A DNA stretch of 64,000 nt, from NCBI GenBank assembly GCA_029962745.1, contig CM057157.1, positions 20,654,410 through 20,718,409 of the forward strand. The letters are read 5' to 3'. Positions 35,460-47,600 of the stretch are shown piece by piece. Origin of the DNA: Echinometra lucunter. Taxonomy: Eukaryota; Echinodermata; Echinoidea; Camarodonta; Echinometridae. The notes beneath the pieces are model-generated. The model made no database searches, was not told the DNA's origin, and saw nothing but the letters and a program-made list of their open reading frames with translations. Made by a program: the position numbers and the translations under genes. Each line of letters starts with the position of its first letter. Positions within the stretch are counted from its first letter, which is position 1.

Positions 35460-35950
35460 CCTGAGAGGTATGATAAATATTTCATATCATTCTCACAGAT
35501 TTAGGGGGAGCATAACAACCAAATTTTATAGCCCCCCTCCCCCTTTTAGAACCCTGTATGGCATATATTGTATGCTTAGGTTTGTTTGTTTGTTTTTTTA
35601 AATGTTTTTCCTCATTGTGATCTTTTGCCCCTTTTGCCTAATTTTAGAGCCAAAAGGCACATAAAATGTGGATTGCATATATGTCCATTTCATATTCTAA
35701 GTGTTCAGTAGTCATAATTTTATCAGCATGGATTAACATGGTTTGCTTTTTAGAATCGAAAGATAGAGATGGGCTCAGTTCACGCAGATGCTATGTGAAA
35801 GAAAGTATTGAGATTGGTAGATAATGTAGCTCATAAGAATAACTGGTTCATTTGTGGGACCATCAAAGTGAATAGGTAGCAACTACATTTAGTTGAAGAT
35901 CACTGACAGTGAACAGCACTGTGCACATGAAAGTTCTTCCTTTCCTCTCA

Positions 35951-36133
35951 TTTTATTCCAGGCTGTAGATTCATTACTTCAGTCTCAAACCCCAAGTAAA
36001 ATGGAGATCCCTCTGAGGAAATGATCTGAACCTTATTCTAAATGTTCTTACTTTTTAAAAACTTTACTCCAGGCTAAAGATCCAGTCCTCAAAGCCCAAG
36101 AAAAATGGAGATTCCTCACAGGAAATGTCAGGT
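35951..36133 (+). repeat. Tandemly duplicated exon start (acceptor plus ATGGAGAT)
   Basis: Two ~65-75-bp segments, at 35952-36025 and 36063-36133, share the order: acceptor TCCAG, GCT, GATxCA, CAAAxCCC, AA, ATGGAGATxCCTC, AGGAAATG. In the first the ATG reads MEIPLRK and stops; in the second it opens the 292-residue ORF. Confidence 0.65.
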
Positions 36134-36983
36134 GGTGATGAGGAAGATCAACCTTGGTGAGAGAGCAACCATGCATAGATGTGTCATTCCTCTCAAACGA
36201 CTCCAGATCAGCAGGAGAACTTCACTGAAACCACGGCAGGGAAAGACTAAGCTGTCCCATGTCCAGTTCCAGAAGTTAAAGGTTCTTCTGCAGAAGCTGA
36301 AGCTGCAGCAGGACAGAGCTGATGGCTCGATCATCGTTCAAGGTGACAAAGGAAATGGGGAGGGAGTATCACAGAGAGCGCTTTCGACAGTGCAGCTGCG
36401 GAAGTTAAGAGTGCTCCTCAACAAACTGAAACCAAATGACCATTATGATGGATCAGTAACACGGGACAGCAAAGAGAGCAGAGAGGAACCTGTCAAGAGT
36501 AGCCTTTCCAATGTTCAGCTCCACAAATTTAAAGTGTTGCTGAGCAAGATGAAGCTGAACAAGGAAGGCTCAGTCATGGTTCGTGGCAAGGATATCAGCT
36601 ATAAGCTTGGGGAAAGGACTCTTTCCAAGGTCCAACTCCAGGAGTTCAAAATACTTCTTAGCAAGCTGAAACTGGGCAACGATAGACAGAATTCATCAAT
36701 CATTATCGATGAGGAATGTGGATTTGTGACATGCCCGCATTCCCTTTCCACACTTAACAAGAAAAGTTTCCGAGTTCTCCTAAGGAGACTCAAATTGAAT
36801 AACATCTTGAATGGACTCGACCATACCCTCTTCATACACAACGAGCTGGGTTTCGTGACAAATCCATACCTCCTCCCAAACTATTGCAGTGGTCAGATCC
36901 GAAAGCCTCATCACAGCGTACTCAAGTTCCGAAGAAGCCGCGCCAGGCAGTGCCGTGTGCGCATTCAAAAGATGAACCTTTGA
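36105..36983 (+). CDS. Unrecognised basic protein of five ~41-residue repeats
   Basis: A single open frame of 292 residues beginning MEIPHRKCQVVMRKINLGER. Five repeats start at residues 50, 93, 134, 173 and 214, each opening LSxVQLxKxKVLLxKLKLN (the last reads LSTLNKKSFRVLLRRLKLNN) followed by a variable polar linker, often with GS(I/V)I. The repeated core is predicted amphipathic alpha-helix with K/R on one face and L/V on the other. The last two linkers share a GFVT motif. Residues about 260-292 are very basic (RRSRARQCRVRIQKMNL). No signal peptide or membrane segment. An in-frame stop lies just upstream of the ATG, so this Met is the natural start. A splice acceptor at 36072 could make it the 3' exon of the gene at 35174, that is, a second cistron or an alternative product. 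AATAAA at 37611 fits as the poly(A) signal. No family recognised. Confidence 0.65.
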   Translation: MEIPHRKCQVVMRKINLGERATMHRCVIPLKRLQISRRTSLKPRQGKTKLSHVQFQKLKVLLQKLKLQQDRADGSIIVQGDKGNGEGVSQRALSTVQLRKLRVLLNKLKPNDHYDGSVTRDSKESREEPVKSSLSNVQLHKFKVLLSKMKLNKEGSVMVRGKDISYKLGERTLSKVQLQEFKILLSKLKLGNDRQNSSIIIDEECGFVTCPHSLSTLNKKSFRVLLRRLKLNNILNGLDHTLFIHNELGFVTNPYLLPNYCSGQIRKPHHSVLKFRRSRARQCRVRIQKMNL

Positions 36984-37610
36984 TTTTATTTGTTTTCTCC
37001 TTCGACCACAGGTTCTACTTGGTTGTATTGTACTGGTTGTGTAGATTTTCAATATTGATTTATTTATATTATTCCACTTTTCTTTTCCTTTGTTTACTAG
37101 GAAAATCTAAAAGGAAAAGATGAAAGGCAATGAAAGTTACAAAGAGATAGAAGGTTATCACATTGTCCAAGTAAAACACTAGCTTGTTTGGTAATACCCG
37201 AACAGATATATTGTGAACATATTGTCAGTGATCATTTATTATTATTACCTACTGACCAGTCTTCTCCATGTTTTATATGGATTATGGATTGAATCTTATT
37301 TTTTAAACCACTGCAGTCACTGTGAAATGTGGAATGTCGTGCAGGTTTGTGGAATTGATTTTATGTGTGCTAAAATCAAATATTTATTCATTTTTTCATA
37401 TATTTAGTTATTTTTCATTTTTATTTTTCTATTATTTTTTTTAAATTCAAAATATTCATAATTGTTTGTGTTTTTTTTTTTTTTTTTTGGGGGGGGTATG
37501 TATTTATTCATCTATTTATTCATTTATTCATTTATTTATTGCCTTTGAGTAGGATGTGATAATGCATTTTTTTTGCTTAATATAATCTTTCTTTTTGTTC
37601 CTAACATTTC

Positions 37611-37616
37611 AATAAA
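37611..37616 (+). terminator. Poly(A) signal AATAAA
   Basis: Canonical hexamer 628 bp after the 292-residue ORF, after an AT-rich tail with a poly-T/poly-G block (37472-37497) and (ATTT)n repeats. Confidence 0.5.
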
Positions 37617-39284
37617 CTATTTGTTAATCATGTCAATTGGTTGGAGGGCAATTATTCTTAATAAGTTATGTGTTCAGTCAAAAGATAGGAGTAGTAGAGC
37701 TACTGGTGGAAGATATTGAAAAGATACTTAGTGCTGCTTCTAAGTTCTTAATGTTTTCAGCTGCAGTTTTGTATAATGTTAGCACCATAGGTAGAAGTTT
37801 TTACATCACAAATGTTTTTCTCCTCAGTCACACATTTGTGAAATTTTTGCATATTTCTGAAATCTGCACATATGAAATCTTCACATATTTGTGAAAAAGT
37901 TGAAATATTTGCATATTGTGAAATCTTCACATATTTGTCCCACTACATTACACATCATCAGCAGATATGAAACCTGTAGATTTAGATTGTATATTTGTAT
38001 TGGGCAAGTCCATGCTATTTGGTACCATACAGTGTATGTTGGCAAGTCAACCACATCAAATATTTCAGTATATCTGATTACTCTGTGAAGCTGATAGTCC
38101 TATTAGAGCTTAGACTAGACAAAATATGAAGTGAAATAAGATTCATGTTGATAATACAAGTTCATAGTGCTTGGCAACATTTAAGACACACCTTAGACTT
38201 GCTTTTAAGTTATTCATGGCAAAACATGTTGCAAAAATGCCCTTAAAAATTGGATGTAGGTGTCAAATCAGGTCTAAAAACTTGTTTTTTACATTACCAC
38301 AGATGGGTCAAATCATGTACTGTACCTATTGCTGTGACGGTATAAATGACTTAGAGATGTTTGATGCTTATATAAAATCATGTCATTTGTAAAACATACA
38401 TGCTGTGGCCAACAAAATAAATATTTAGAATGAAGCTGCAGATGAAGGATCTGTAAATACAAGACTCTTTGATATCTTATCGAAAGACTTAGATTAAACA
38501 TGTGTCTTGGTGTGTGAGGATGTTTTTCTATTAGATTCAGGCTTGGTGTGAGCATTTTTCTTTTTACTTTTTTTTTCTTTGTTGTTGTTAGAGGATTCAT
38601 GATTTAGTTGTTTCTACAACTAAGTTAAGAATGTTGTTTGCTTTGAGTTATGCATGCTGTTTATTCATTGCACCAGTATTTATTTTACTTGATTCAAATT
38701 CTAACGTTTGTTGCAAAACAATTTTAGAACAAGACAAGCTTGAGCACTAAAATGGAAGCAATATTAATTGTAAAGATTTTTGTCATGTCTCACTCATTTT
38801 GAAGTTGCCCAGATGATTATCAAATTGTATCATGCAAATCACCATCAGCATTTTTAGTTGTGCTTTCAAGCCATTTGATCCAAAGAAGTAACCCCTGTCT
38901 TATTGTTAGATTACAGAAAAGAATGTTTCTGTAGCTGAAATTGCTAGTACAAGTATGTTGCTTCTCCATGCTGTATATATTAAACAAATAGTCAACTGAT
39001 TAAACTGAGTTTTTTGACACGCTGTAAAGAGCCAGTTTGTCTATTTTCATCATATAGCCTAATAAAAGTAAATATATCTCTTCAAATTCACAGGTAGTCA
39101 GTCATATGCTCAGTATATTATTGAGAAGAAATATTACTGATAATCATGTTGTGCATGCATAAAAATAATAAATTGTTTGGTTTAGCACAGATGTGTATTT
39201 ATGGTCTTAAATATTGAAGTATTTTCAACATTCTGTTGTGTCCTTGGGTGTGTGTGTGCATATCCAGAAATATCTGTTGATACA
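37617..39284. other. Intergenic, no gene seen
   Basis: AT-rich. 37835-37945 contains four imperfect copies of a GAAATCTTCACATATTTGTG-like phrase. Otherwise short frames only. Confidence 0.55.
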
Positions 39285-39877
39285 TTAAAGGAGAATGCAA
39301 CCCAGACATCAGTGTGCTTTCAGTGAATGAAGAAGAACAAGAAAGAGTAGACAGTGAAAGTTTGAGCAAAATCGGACAATCTGTTTAAGAGTTGTGAAGT
39401 TTGAAAGTTTAAGTAAATCATTATTTATTTGGATCCTTTAAGCTGGCAACTCCACCAGCATCTTTGATGTCATCATGGACAACTCACCATTCCTTTTGTA
39501 CGCAGAATTTTAATACTTTCTTCATTTTCAAGAAAAATATAAATTCTTTTGATGTATTTTTTTAGTATGACATGGCTACATTAATTCTGCAAGCATTTTT
39601 GGAAGAATTATGTTGATTCCCGAGTTAAAATTTTATACAAATCAATTATTTTGACAAAACTGTGCACAATATGAATGGAGAGTTGTCCATGATGACATCA
39701 AAGATGCTGGCAAAGTTGCCAACTAAAGGATCCCCATAACAGGGATTTATTTAAACTTTCAAAATTCATAACTCTTGAACAGATTGTCTGATTTTCTTCA
39801 GACTTTCATTGTTTACTCTTTCTTGTTCCTCTTTATTCACTAAAAGCAAACTGATGCCCGGATTCCATTCTCTTTTA
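39285..39877. mobile_element. Foldback element G, ~590 bp
   Basis: Arms of about 200 bp (39285-39520 and 39660-39877) are inverted repeats. Matching phrases include TTTGATGTCATCATGGACAA / GTTGTCCATGATGACATCAA and GAAGAACAAGAAAGAGTAGA / GTTTACTCTTTCTTGTTCCT. No ORF. It abuts MITE B copy 2. Confidence 0.8.
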
Positions 39878-40300
39878 ACCCATTCGTGACAGAACAGAAG
39901 GTCAATTTTATGGTTTTCCCCAATAACTTTGAATGCAGAGCCCTAAATTTTCTAAAAATCACACCAAATACATAGAGCAGACAGAGCGAAAACTCTGCTC
40001 ATACTATGCCCAAATTGCCCATACTGCATGTATGTCCATTTTGGTCACATCAGTATTTGCTGTGTGATGCTGGAAATTTTTGAAAGGAAAAAAGCACAAA
40101 TCCTTGAATTACATGTACCAATGTGATGGAAAATTCAAAATCATCTTTCCATGCAAATTGGCAACTTTTAGGCTTCTCAGCATACTTTCTTTCAATTTGT
40201 ATTTATTTCAGATTCATGACTTTCTATAAGGAAAATGTGGCAATAAAAGTAAAAAAAAATACTTTTGCTGCTTGCCGAACTGATCAAAATTTCTGTCTTG
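39875..40300. mobile_element. MITE family B, copy in opposite orientation
   Basis: Begins TTAACCCATTCGTGACAG and follows the reverse complement of 2606-3021 for about 400 bp (TTGATGCAGAGCC-like and GCAAATTGGCAACTTTT phrases). The distal TIR is missing. Confidence 0.7.
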
Positions 40301-40572
40301 AATGGGCTGAATCAATACAGGTGTACTTCAGCACAAGGTTTGGGTCCCATGTAACATAATGATAAGGTTTTTAAAGTATAATATACAGCTGACCTGCTAC
40401 TGTAAGAACCTGTTATGAAGAGCTCTGACAGAGAGATTCCCAATATGAATTCCGCTGGTCCCAGATCTTGGTTCACTTTTTTTTTTCTTTTCTTTACCCT
40501 GACACTGGATCGTCCAGTGACAATGTATGGAGGAAAGACGTGCCGTGAAGGTGGAGCAGATCAAGAGATTGG

Positions 40573-41172
40573 AAGTCCACAGCAAGATGAAGTTCATTTC
40601 ACGAAAAGAATTTAAAAACTCCATACAAAACTGAAAATTTGATGAAAATCAGAAGCAAAATGAGAAAGTTATGAATTTTCAAAGCTTCATAATTTTTTCG
40701 CAAAACAGTTCTTGAACAGTCGATACAAATATTCAACAAACGAGTTGATGATGTCATACACTCACTATTCTCCATAATAATCTATACAAAAATTTCCAAA
40801 AAATTTCATTTTTTTTTTCCACCAAAACTAAAGTCATCCATGATGTCTACACATATTAGACTAAATACCATTTTGTAAGTATGTAAGGAGTATTCAGGAC
40901 AAATTCTACATTTTTATAGCTAAAATATGATTTATGATTTTTTTTTTTCATTTCTGTATACAGGTACATATTGTGCGGAAAATTTTGAGTATTTGACATC
41001 ATTTACTCACTCACTGAATATTCTTATCGATTGTTCAAGAACTATTTTGTGAAAAAATAGCAAAAATGCATAACTTCCTTATTTTGCATCCAATTTTCAT
41101 CAAATTTTTGCTGTTTTGTTCAGAATTTTTAATTCTTTTTATTGAAATGAACTTCATCTTGCTGTGGACTTT
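40573..41172. mobile_element. Foldback element H, ~600 bp
   Basis: GTCCACAGCAAGATGAAGTT at the left is answered by AACTTCATCTTGCTGTGGAC at the right. Pairing continues for about 200 bp, including GTTCTTGAACAGTCGATA / TATCGATTGTTCAAGAAC. A poly-T stretch marks the loop side. No ORF. Confidence 0.8.
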
Positions 41173-41177
41173 GCCTT

Positions 41178-41515
41178 TAAGAGCTATTAGAGGTGTCACC
41201 AGATTGGATAGAAGGGGAATGTGGAAGAGCAGAATGAAGAAAGGGTATTGGGGATAACAGAGAAAGTGAAAGAGAGCAGATTCAGATGGCAAGGACATGT
41301 AAAGAAGAGTCAAGAGAACGATCTCATTCGATGAGCAACCGAACACAGTGGAGAAGGAAAGAGAATGAGAGGAAGACAGAGGAAGAGATGGATGGATTGT
41401 ATAAAGGAGGATGGATCTGAAGTAGATTTAGAGTTAGTAATTGACAGAGCTACATGGAGGGCAGTGACAAGAAGACCAGACCCCCACCGAGGGGATTCAC
41501 AGGCTGATGATGATG
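41178..41515 (+). pseudogene. Non-LTR retrotransposon RT C-terminal fragment
   Basis: Conceptual translation shows RGVTRLDRRG, then RFRWQGHVKKSQENDLIR, a TGA, ATEHSGEGKR and RGRQRKRWMDCIKEDGSEV, ending RATWRAVTRRPDPHRG. This order (RWxGHV, then GRxRKRWxDC, then ATWRxxxRRxDP) is the standard C-terminal tail of RTE/Jockey-like endonuclease-reverse transcriptases. Only the last ~110 codons remain, with a stop and a frameshift. A GATGAT repeat follows at 41507, typical of the 3' tail of such elements. Confidence 0.75.
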
Positions 41516-42159
41516 ATGATGGTGATGATGACAACTCTGACACAAGGAGATTCCTGATACAGCATGGTAATCTAAAGGAATATTCAGATATGAGGCAACA
41601 TTGTGGCACCACAAAGTTTTTAGTGTTCAGATATGACGCGGCATAGTGGTGCCACTTATGTTAATGAACACGTCAACTCTCAAACAAAAGAGAACTTTGT
41701 CAAAACTTGTGCAGACAATCTCATGAAAACATATTTTGCACTAACTTTTTTTTGAGTATTTTGTTGGCTTATACCCCATAGACTTGCACACTAAAATGTG
41801 GCGCCACAATTTCGCCTCATATCTGAAAGCCCCTTTATGGTCCCAAGGTCCTCTGCATATTCAATTTCAATGCACTCAGTATTGACAGATGCGAGCATAC
41901 CCACATGTATACATAAAGTCTGAGGGTTGAGAGTGTACCAGTCACCAAGACATTTTGCCCTGTATTTCAGGGATTCATTTTAGGATTCACTACCTGGTGT
42001 CCAGTGGCATAATAAGCAAATACTTTTGTTGGGGGGACAAAAAGTATATTTTAAAAAATTACAAAAAAGTGAGAAAAAACCCCTGAAAATCATGTCATTT
42101 CAGCAACATTTGTAAATCAATGGTTTCGAATTAGAAATAAACCATGTTTGAATTATATT

Positions 42160-42211
42160 GGGGGGGGGGGGGAAGGAAGGAAGGGGGAACTGCTCTCTCC
42201 CCCCCCCCCCA
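42160..42211. repeat. Poly-G / GGAA / poly-C hairpin block
   Basis: A G12 run, a GGAAGGAAGG stretch and a C11 run within 52 bp could fold on themselves. 42001-42040 reads like the dispersed CAGTGGCATAATAAG phrase that often precedes G runs here. Confidence 0.7.
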
Positions 42212-44193
42212 AACAGCCAAATTTGGTTTCCTACCATTCCATCTCCCATCCTACCCTTCTCCGATACTTCATTCTCATTTTCCCTAATTTCTTTACTCTT
42301 CTCTCTTCCACCAAAATTCACTCTCTTATCAGTCTTACGTGCTCCCGTATATTATCTTCTTCATATTCAATGACTGCTTTGCCAATTCTCCTTTTCCTTT
42401 TTCATATCAATCTATCCCAATCCAAGACAGACATAAATGTACTTCCACCAAAGAGCAATACATATACTACTGAAATAACTTGGACAAACAGCCACTAATT
42501 TTTTGTTTAATAGTTTATTTCATAACAATACATATAATTCATCTTTGCACAAATTCTAACTAGTAAACAGTCCAGCTTGCCATACCAGAAATCCATTCAC
42601 ATAGCAACAGAAAGTCAATCTCATTCCGCGAGGAAATTGAGATATTTCCCAAATCACAAGTTTTTACACCTACTAATCCACTCTTTCAACAAAACTGTCT
42701 CACAGAGGAAAATTATTAGAAGTTATTGTGAAGTGTAGAAAATAAATATTACCACAATTCATCTACCCTTTATCCAAAATTCGTATCTGCTTCAATGTGA
42801 GTCTGCAGACATTTCAAGGAATAATCATTAAAAATTAAAATATCAGTTGGATTGGCAGAATAATGCAACTACATGTATGATGACTGTTGCTCCTGAAATG
42901 AACATGTAAATATAAAATGATGAAACAGCAGAATACCTTCATTAGTACGAAATATTCATGTGGAGGTCTATACAACGCTGAAACTGAGAGTTTCAATAAA
43001 TCCCACTTTTTAACATCACATTCCTTGCCCAACAAGAAATAAGAGCATACTAAATTCTATAAGAGTAACTGAGAATGTTCCATAAATATTTCTCACTTTA
43101 GTATCATTCTATGAGCTTCAAAATAAAAGCTCCGCTAATTACTGCTCTTCAGTCAAATAATTTCATTCAAATAACATTCTGCGATCACAGAGATGGGTTC
43201 TGGAGATGAAATTTCAAAGACACGGATGATGTTGGTCAATGCTGGGAGCACAAGTATCTCGTTGTCAAGGTAACGGGGCAGAGCTGGTGACAAAACAAGT
43301 TGAGCGAGTGAGAAGAGTCACTCTGTGATGGCCATTATTTGTAATGCTTGAATGTGTGAGGTGCAGTCTGGATAAGGATAAGGACAGGAAAAACGAAAAG
43401 ATGTTTACAAATTTGATTGTGGTAAACGGGGAACAATGTTCATGAACAATGTTACATTTGTAGAGTTAATTCATTCTCTAAAAGAGTGTGTGATGAACAA
43501 CATTCCCCATACAGATAACCTCACACAACTCGAATCAGATGGAACCAAAGAAATCAATTCAACTTAATAGAATTTTGACTTACCAGAAAGTCGAATTTTT
43601 ATAGACTTATAAGCATGTAAGTCGATAAGTCAATTTGTCTGTTTCCTTTTGTTTTCTGCTGTTTTCATATGACATTAATTTATGTCCTAAAAATAACTAT
43701 CATCAATGCAAACTTGAGTAAAATTTTTCTCATAGAACAGGACATTGCATGTTACTAGTTCGTTCATGTATATTCTCAAAATAATTCAACTCCCTGTGAA
43801 CATGTATTATAATCTCTGTGTGTGCATGTGTGTATGACAGGGAAACCAGCAGTCTTACTTCCAGAGGTGATGGGGACAGTTGGCCCATGCAATGCCTATT
43901 TGTGACATTCTGAATTTGGAGATGAGTACAACCATGTAAAGACTGTTTGCCTTTGAGAGTGTACTGAAAGTGTGTCTTTACTCTGAGAGTACATTTAACT
44001 TTAACTTGGACAATGAAATAAGCACTGGTTTTTTCCCAACTGGTTCTGAATATTCTGTTCGACTTAGCCAAAATTCAACTTGGGAATCTCGACTTAGCTA
44101 CATTATGTATTTCTCAACAGGAATTACACAGGAAATTCGATTATGCGATGTTGACTTATGCAAGGTAATAATATTGACGTTCTACACGTTCGT
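42212..44193. other. Downstream region of UQCRH, last exon not located
   Basis: AT-rich. By family length the final UQCRH exon (about 8-10 codons) should lie between here and 44668 on the minus strand. A minus-strand AATAAA equivalent (TTTATT) at about 42512-42517 is a candidate end signal. I could not identify the exon itself. Confidence 0.35.
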
Positions 44194-44304
44194 TTACCGT
44201 ATTCACCAGCGTAAACACCGCAGCACAGCATAAGCCGCACCCCCAATTTTGACAACTCATTTGGGGTAAAAATAGTGCGGCATATACGGCAGAAAATACA
44301 GTAA
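44194..44304. mobile_element. MITE K, ~110 bp with TACCGTATT-type ends
   Basis: TTACCGTATTCACCAGCGTA and CGGCAGAAAATACAGTAA are imperfect TIRs. The interior GCCGCACCCCC / GTGCGGCATATACGGC pair extends the fold. Located in or beyond the last UQCRH intron. Confidence 0.65.
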
Positions 44305-44668
44305 TCAAATTTCACGATTAAGCTCAATGCAGGAATCACAAGGTAAAGGCTATAAATGGGGCTTGACACAAACAGGCACCCGGGACACATAAAGTGAACG
44401 ATTTTCACACCGGGCTCAATACGTACAGAGCCCTGAATTTCAATCCGAACCCTCTATTAAAAATTTGGAGCCCTGCTACAGATAATGCATGCATACAATG
44501 TGAATTTTCACACATTGAGGATGAAGCAGGATTTACAAAAAACAATCAGCTGGCATTGCAACAGTATGAGTCTGTTAAAATTTTTAACAATTACTCTTAA
44601 ATTATGATATTTTATTTCATTTCATTTCAAAAACTAACCCATCTTTACCAAAAGCTAGTTGTACTCAC

Positions 44669-47600
44669 GCAATGATCAACACAGTGAAGAAAATCAAAGA
44701 ATTCCTCTGTACAAGTCTCCTCTGTGTCAGGATTGGCGCTGACTCGGTCTGAGCAGGCATCGTACTCGGCCTTCAGTGCGGCGCAGTGTGCCGAAGCTGC
44801 ACACTCCTCTCGGACTTGGTCTCTGGGGTCCTGTAATGAAACACAATGCCCAGAAAGGTCGAAATTCATAAAGGTGGTTTAAATTTAGACCATGGTTTCT
44901 GCAGATTTTGTGGTATAAGTGTGCTAGATTTAGCATGTACAATGTACACTTTTAAAGAAAGGTCCAATAATGCATGCAGGTGTGTGGCAGAGAGCGCTAA
45001 ATTCACACTAGTTGCCATGGTTTAGATCACGATTAATGTAAATCAAGCGAACTTATACCATAAAATCTACATAAACCATGGTCTAGATTTAAACCACTCT
45101 TGTGAATTCCGGCCAAAACATCTTACTGGCTTGGTAGTTGTTAGGTCTTCAGAGATAACAACTGCAACTCATTATAAAGTACTCAGCTCTTGTTGCTGTG
45201 TGAGAGACATTATGTTGAAGACACTAGGTCATGAGCTTTCATGGGGAATTTGACACCATTCAGGTGCTTACCCAGCAACAGGTGTTGTCACTCACCCATA
45301 GTGGAATTGAGTTTTATGACCAACAGTCCTAATGTATATTTCACCCATTGCCCCATACGGTAAAGTCATCAATCTCACTTTCCCTGGCCAACAATGCCCA
45401 AAGCAGGCTGCAGAATGTCTATGGTGGGGCAGCTTGTTTGCTGTGCTCCAGAGATGTAGCTCTATTACAGGTATTTCCAGTGCTTTTCACAAAGTCTGGT
45501 GTCAGCAAAATATGATCCACTCTCCACGAAAGCCCATGACTTAGTGTCCTTAAGATGTATGTTATCAATGGATGCATTATAACAGAACTTGAAATTTGTA
45601 ACAATTCCTCTTTTATATAACTTCACTACTTGGTTTCTAAAACCACAAACATTTAATGTCATCTGTCGGTAAAACAGTAAAACTGCATTAATTTGAAAAA
45701 TTAATCAATCAATTAATTTTCATTTATTTCATTTCAATGTAAAATGAAATCAAAATGATTAAAATGGTTGACCACAAAAAAATGAATAAGATATACACGC
45801 CTATTCATATTATTTCCTTATTTGGCAACTGGCATCTGTTACAAAGGGATGCAATATAACCAGGGGTGTGTTTCATAAAGCTGTTCATAAAGTTACGAAT
45901 GACTTTACAAACAACTTGAATATGGCAAGCCAAATGGGATTCTCAATCATTATAAATCGCATCAACTAAAGGTGAAATATGTAGATGTTGATGAACATTA
46001 CTATTGCTTACATTTTTATTGCGAAGTTTATTTTTTGCCACAGTTTGATTGAGATTATGGGAAATACGGTCACACTTTGTTAAAACATCAGGAAGAATTT
46101 TTGGCATCCCATTTGACGCTTCATATTCAAGTCGTTTGTAAAGTCATGCATAACTTTACGAACAGCTTTATGAAACACCCCCAGGTCTGACAATAACAGA
46201 ACATGGCGTTTATAATCCTTCATTTTCTGTATACCTTCCCTGACAAAGAAAAGAGGCTGCATTCAGACATTGCGAAAATAAATATATGATTTCATCCACA
46301 GGCAAAAATGCATAGATTTGTTGTTGTTGTTGATGTTGTTGGGTTGGCGCTATCCATCGATTTACAATGATTTCCACCAGGCTTAATGCGAGAGAGTGTC
46401 CTTGCCCTCTTAATTGCCATCTTCTTCTCAATCTATTTTAATACATTTTTAAAAATACCAGGTATCAAAACAATATTTCAATGCTTCACATGTATCAGAA
46501 CAGATGAATAAAAGAAAGTTGATGATGCAAAACTCACCACTAGTTCTTCATCTTCATCATCCTCCTCTTCCTCTTCCTCCTCTTCATCCTATCAAAAAAA
46601 AAAACATTAAGACAATACATGAAACTTGAATCGGTTACATAAACCTGATAACAGCACAACAACTAAGACAAAACCCTTTTATCCTATTAATAGCTTTCCA
46701 TTTTTTAATTGGAAAATTGGAATCTAAAATTTTAATGACACAATTAGATAGCGCGGAATATTAGCAAACCCCAAAAGTAGTGTCTGCAGAGGTAACCGGG
46801 CTTTCGAAAGGGTGATTTTGACGGTGTTTGTGTTTACATTGTTCTCTGCGCAGCTAAATGGGAGCCATGTACAGCTTGATGTAATTGTCAGATATGTAAT
46901 ACAAACGTCAAGCTCATACAAATATACAGTTACATATAGCTAGGAGCTACCAATGCTCAAAATGCAATACATGCACTCTTATACAACTACGAAAATGCCT
47001 GAAAACTGGTGAGTTTTGTCTTTTTGGAAAAGATGTTTGGTGGATGTTCTTTGCCGATTTCTATTTCAAATTGCAAAATAAAGTTTCTATCCCTCAGATG
47101 TGTACAGTTTGTGGTACAAATTAAGACAGGGTTTCATCCCTGAAACTTAGTTTCACCATAACTGTACTGCTAATTTAGCCTCAGAACGAGGTTATGTCAT
47201 AATCAAGTACACATAATGAGTGCCTAAAGCACTAAAGGCAAAAGGCCTACAGTGTAGGCTAGCCTATTGCGGTGTGTCCTAATTTCGCACATTTTACGCA
47301 CAGGATATCTCAAAACAGAAAAGATTTTGAAAATCTGATAGTGTTCACCAATGGATAGAGGAACCTAAAATTACCCAAGGACTAACTTTTCTTTGAAATT
47401 GTAGAAGAAATTGTGAAATTATTAATAAAAATATTGGCAGATTTTGCTATATTTTGCGTCCGTTCAAAAAAAAATTGAACCTAGCCCTAGGCCTACTGAC
47501 AAAGGTTTAGAAATCTTCATTTTGAGAGATGATGTCACCCAAACTGTAAATAAAATGTAAGACTAAATGATTCTATGGAATTTTGTCTTGCTAGTGATGC

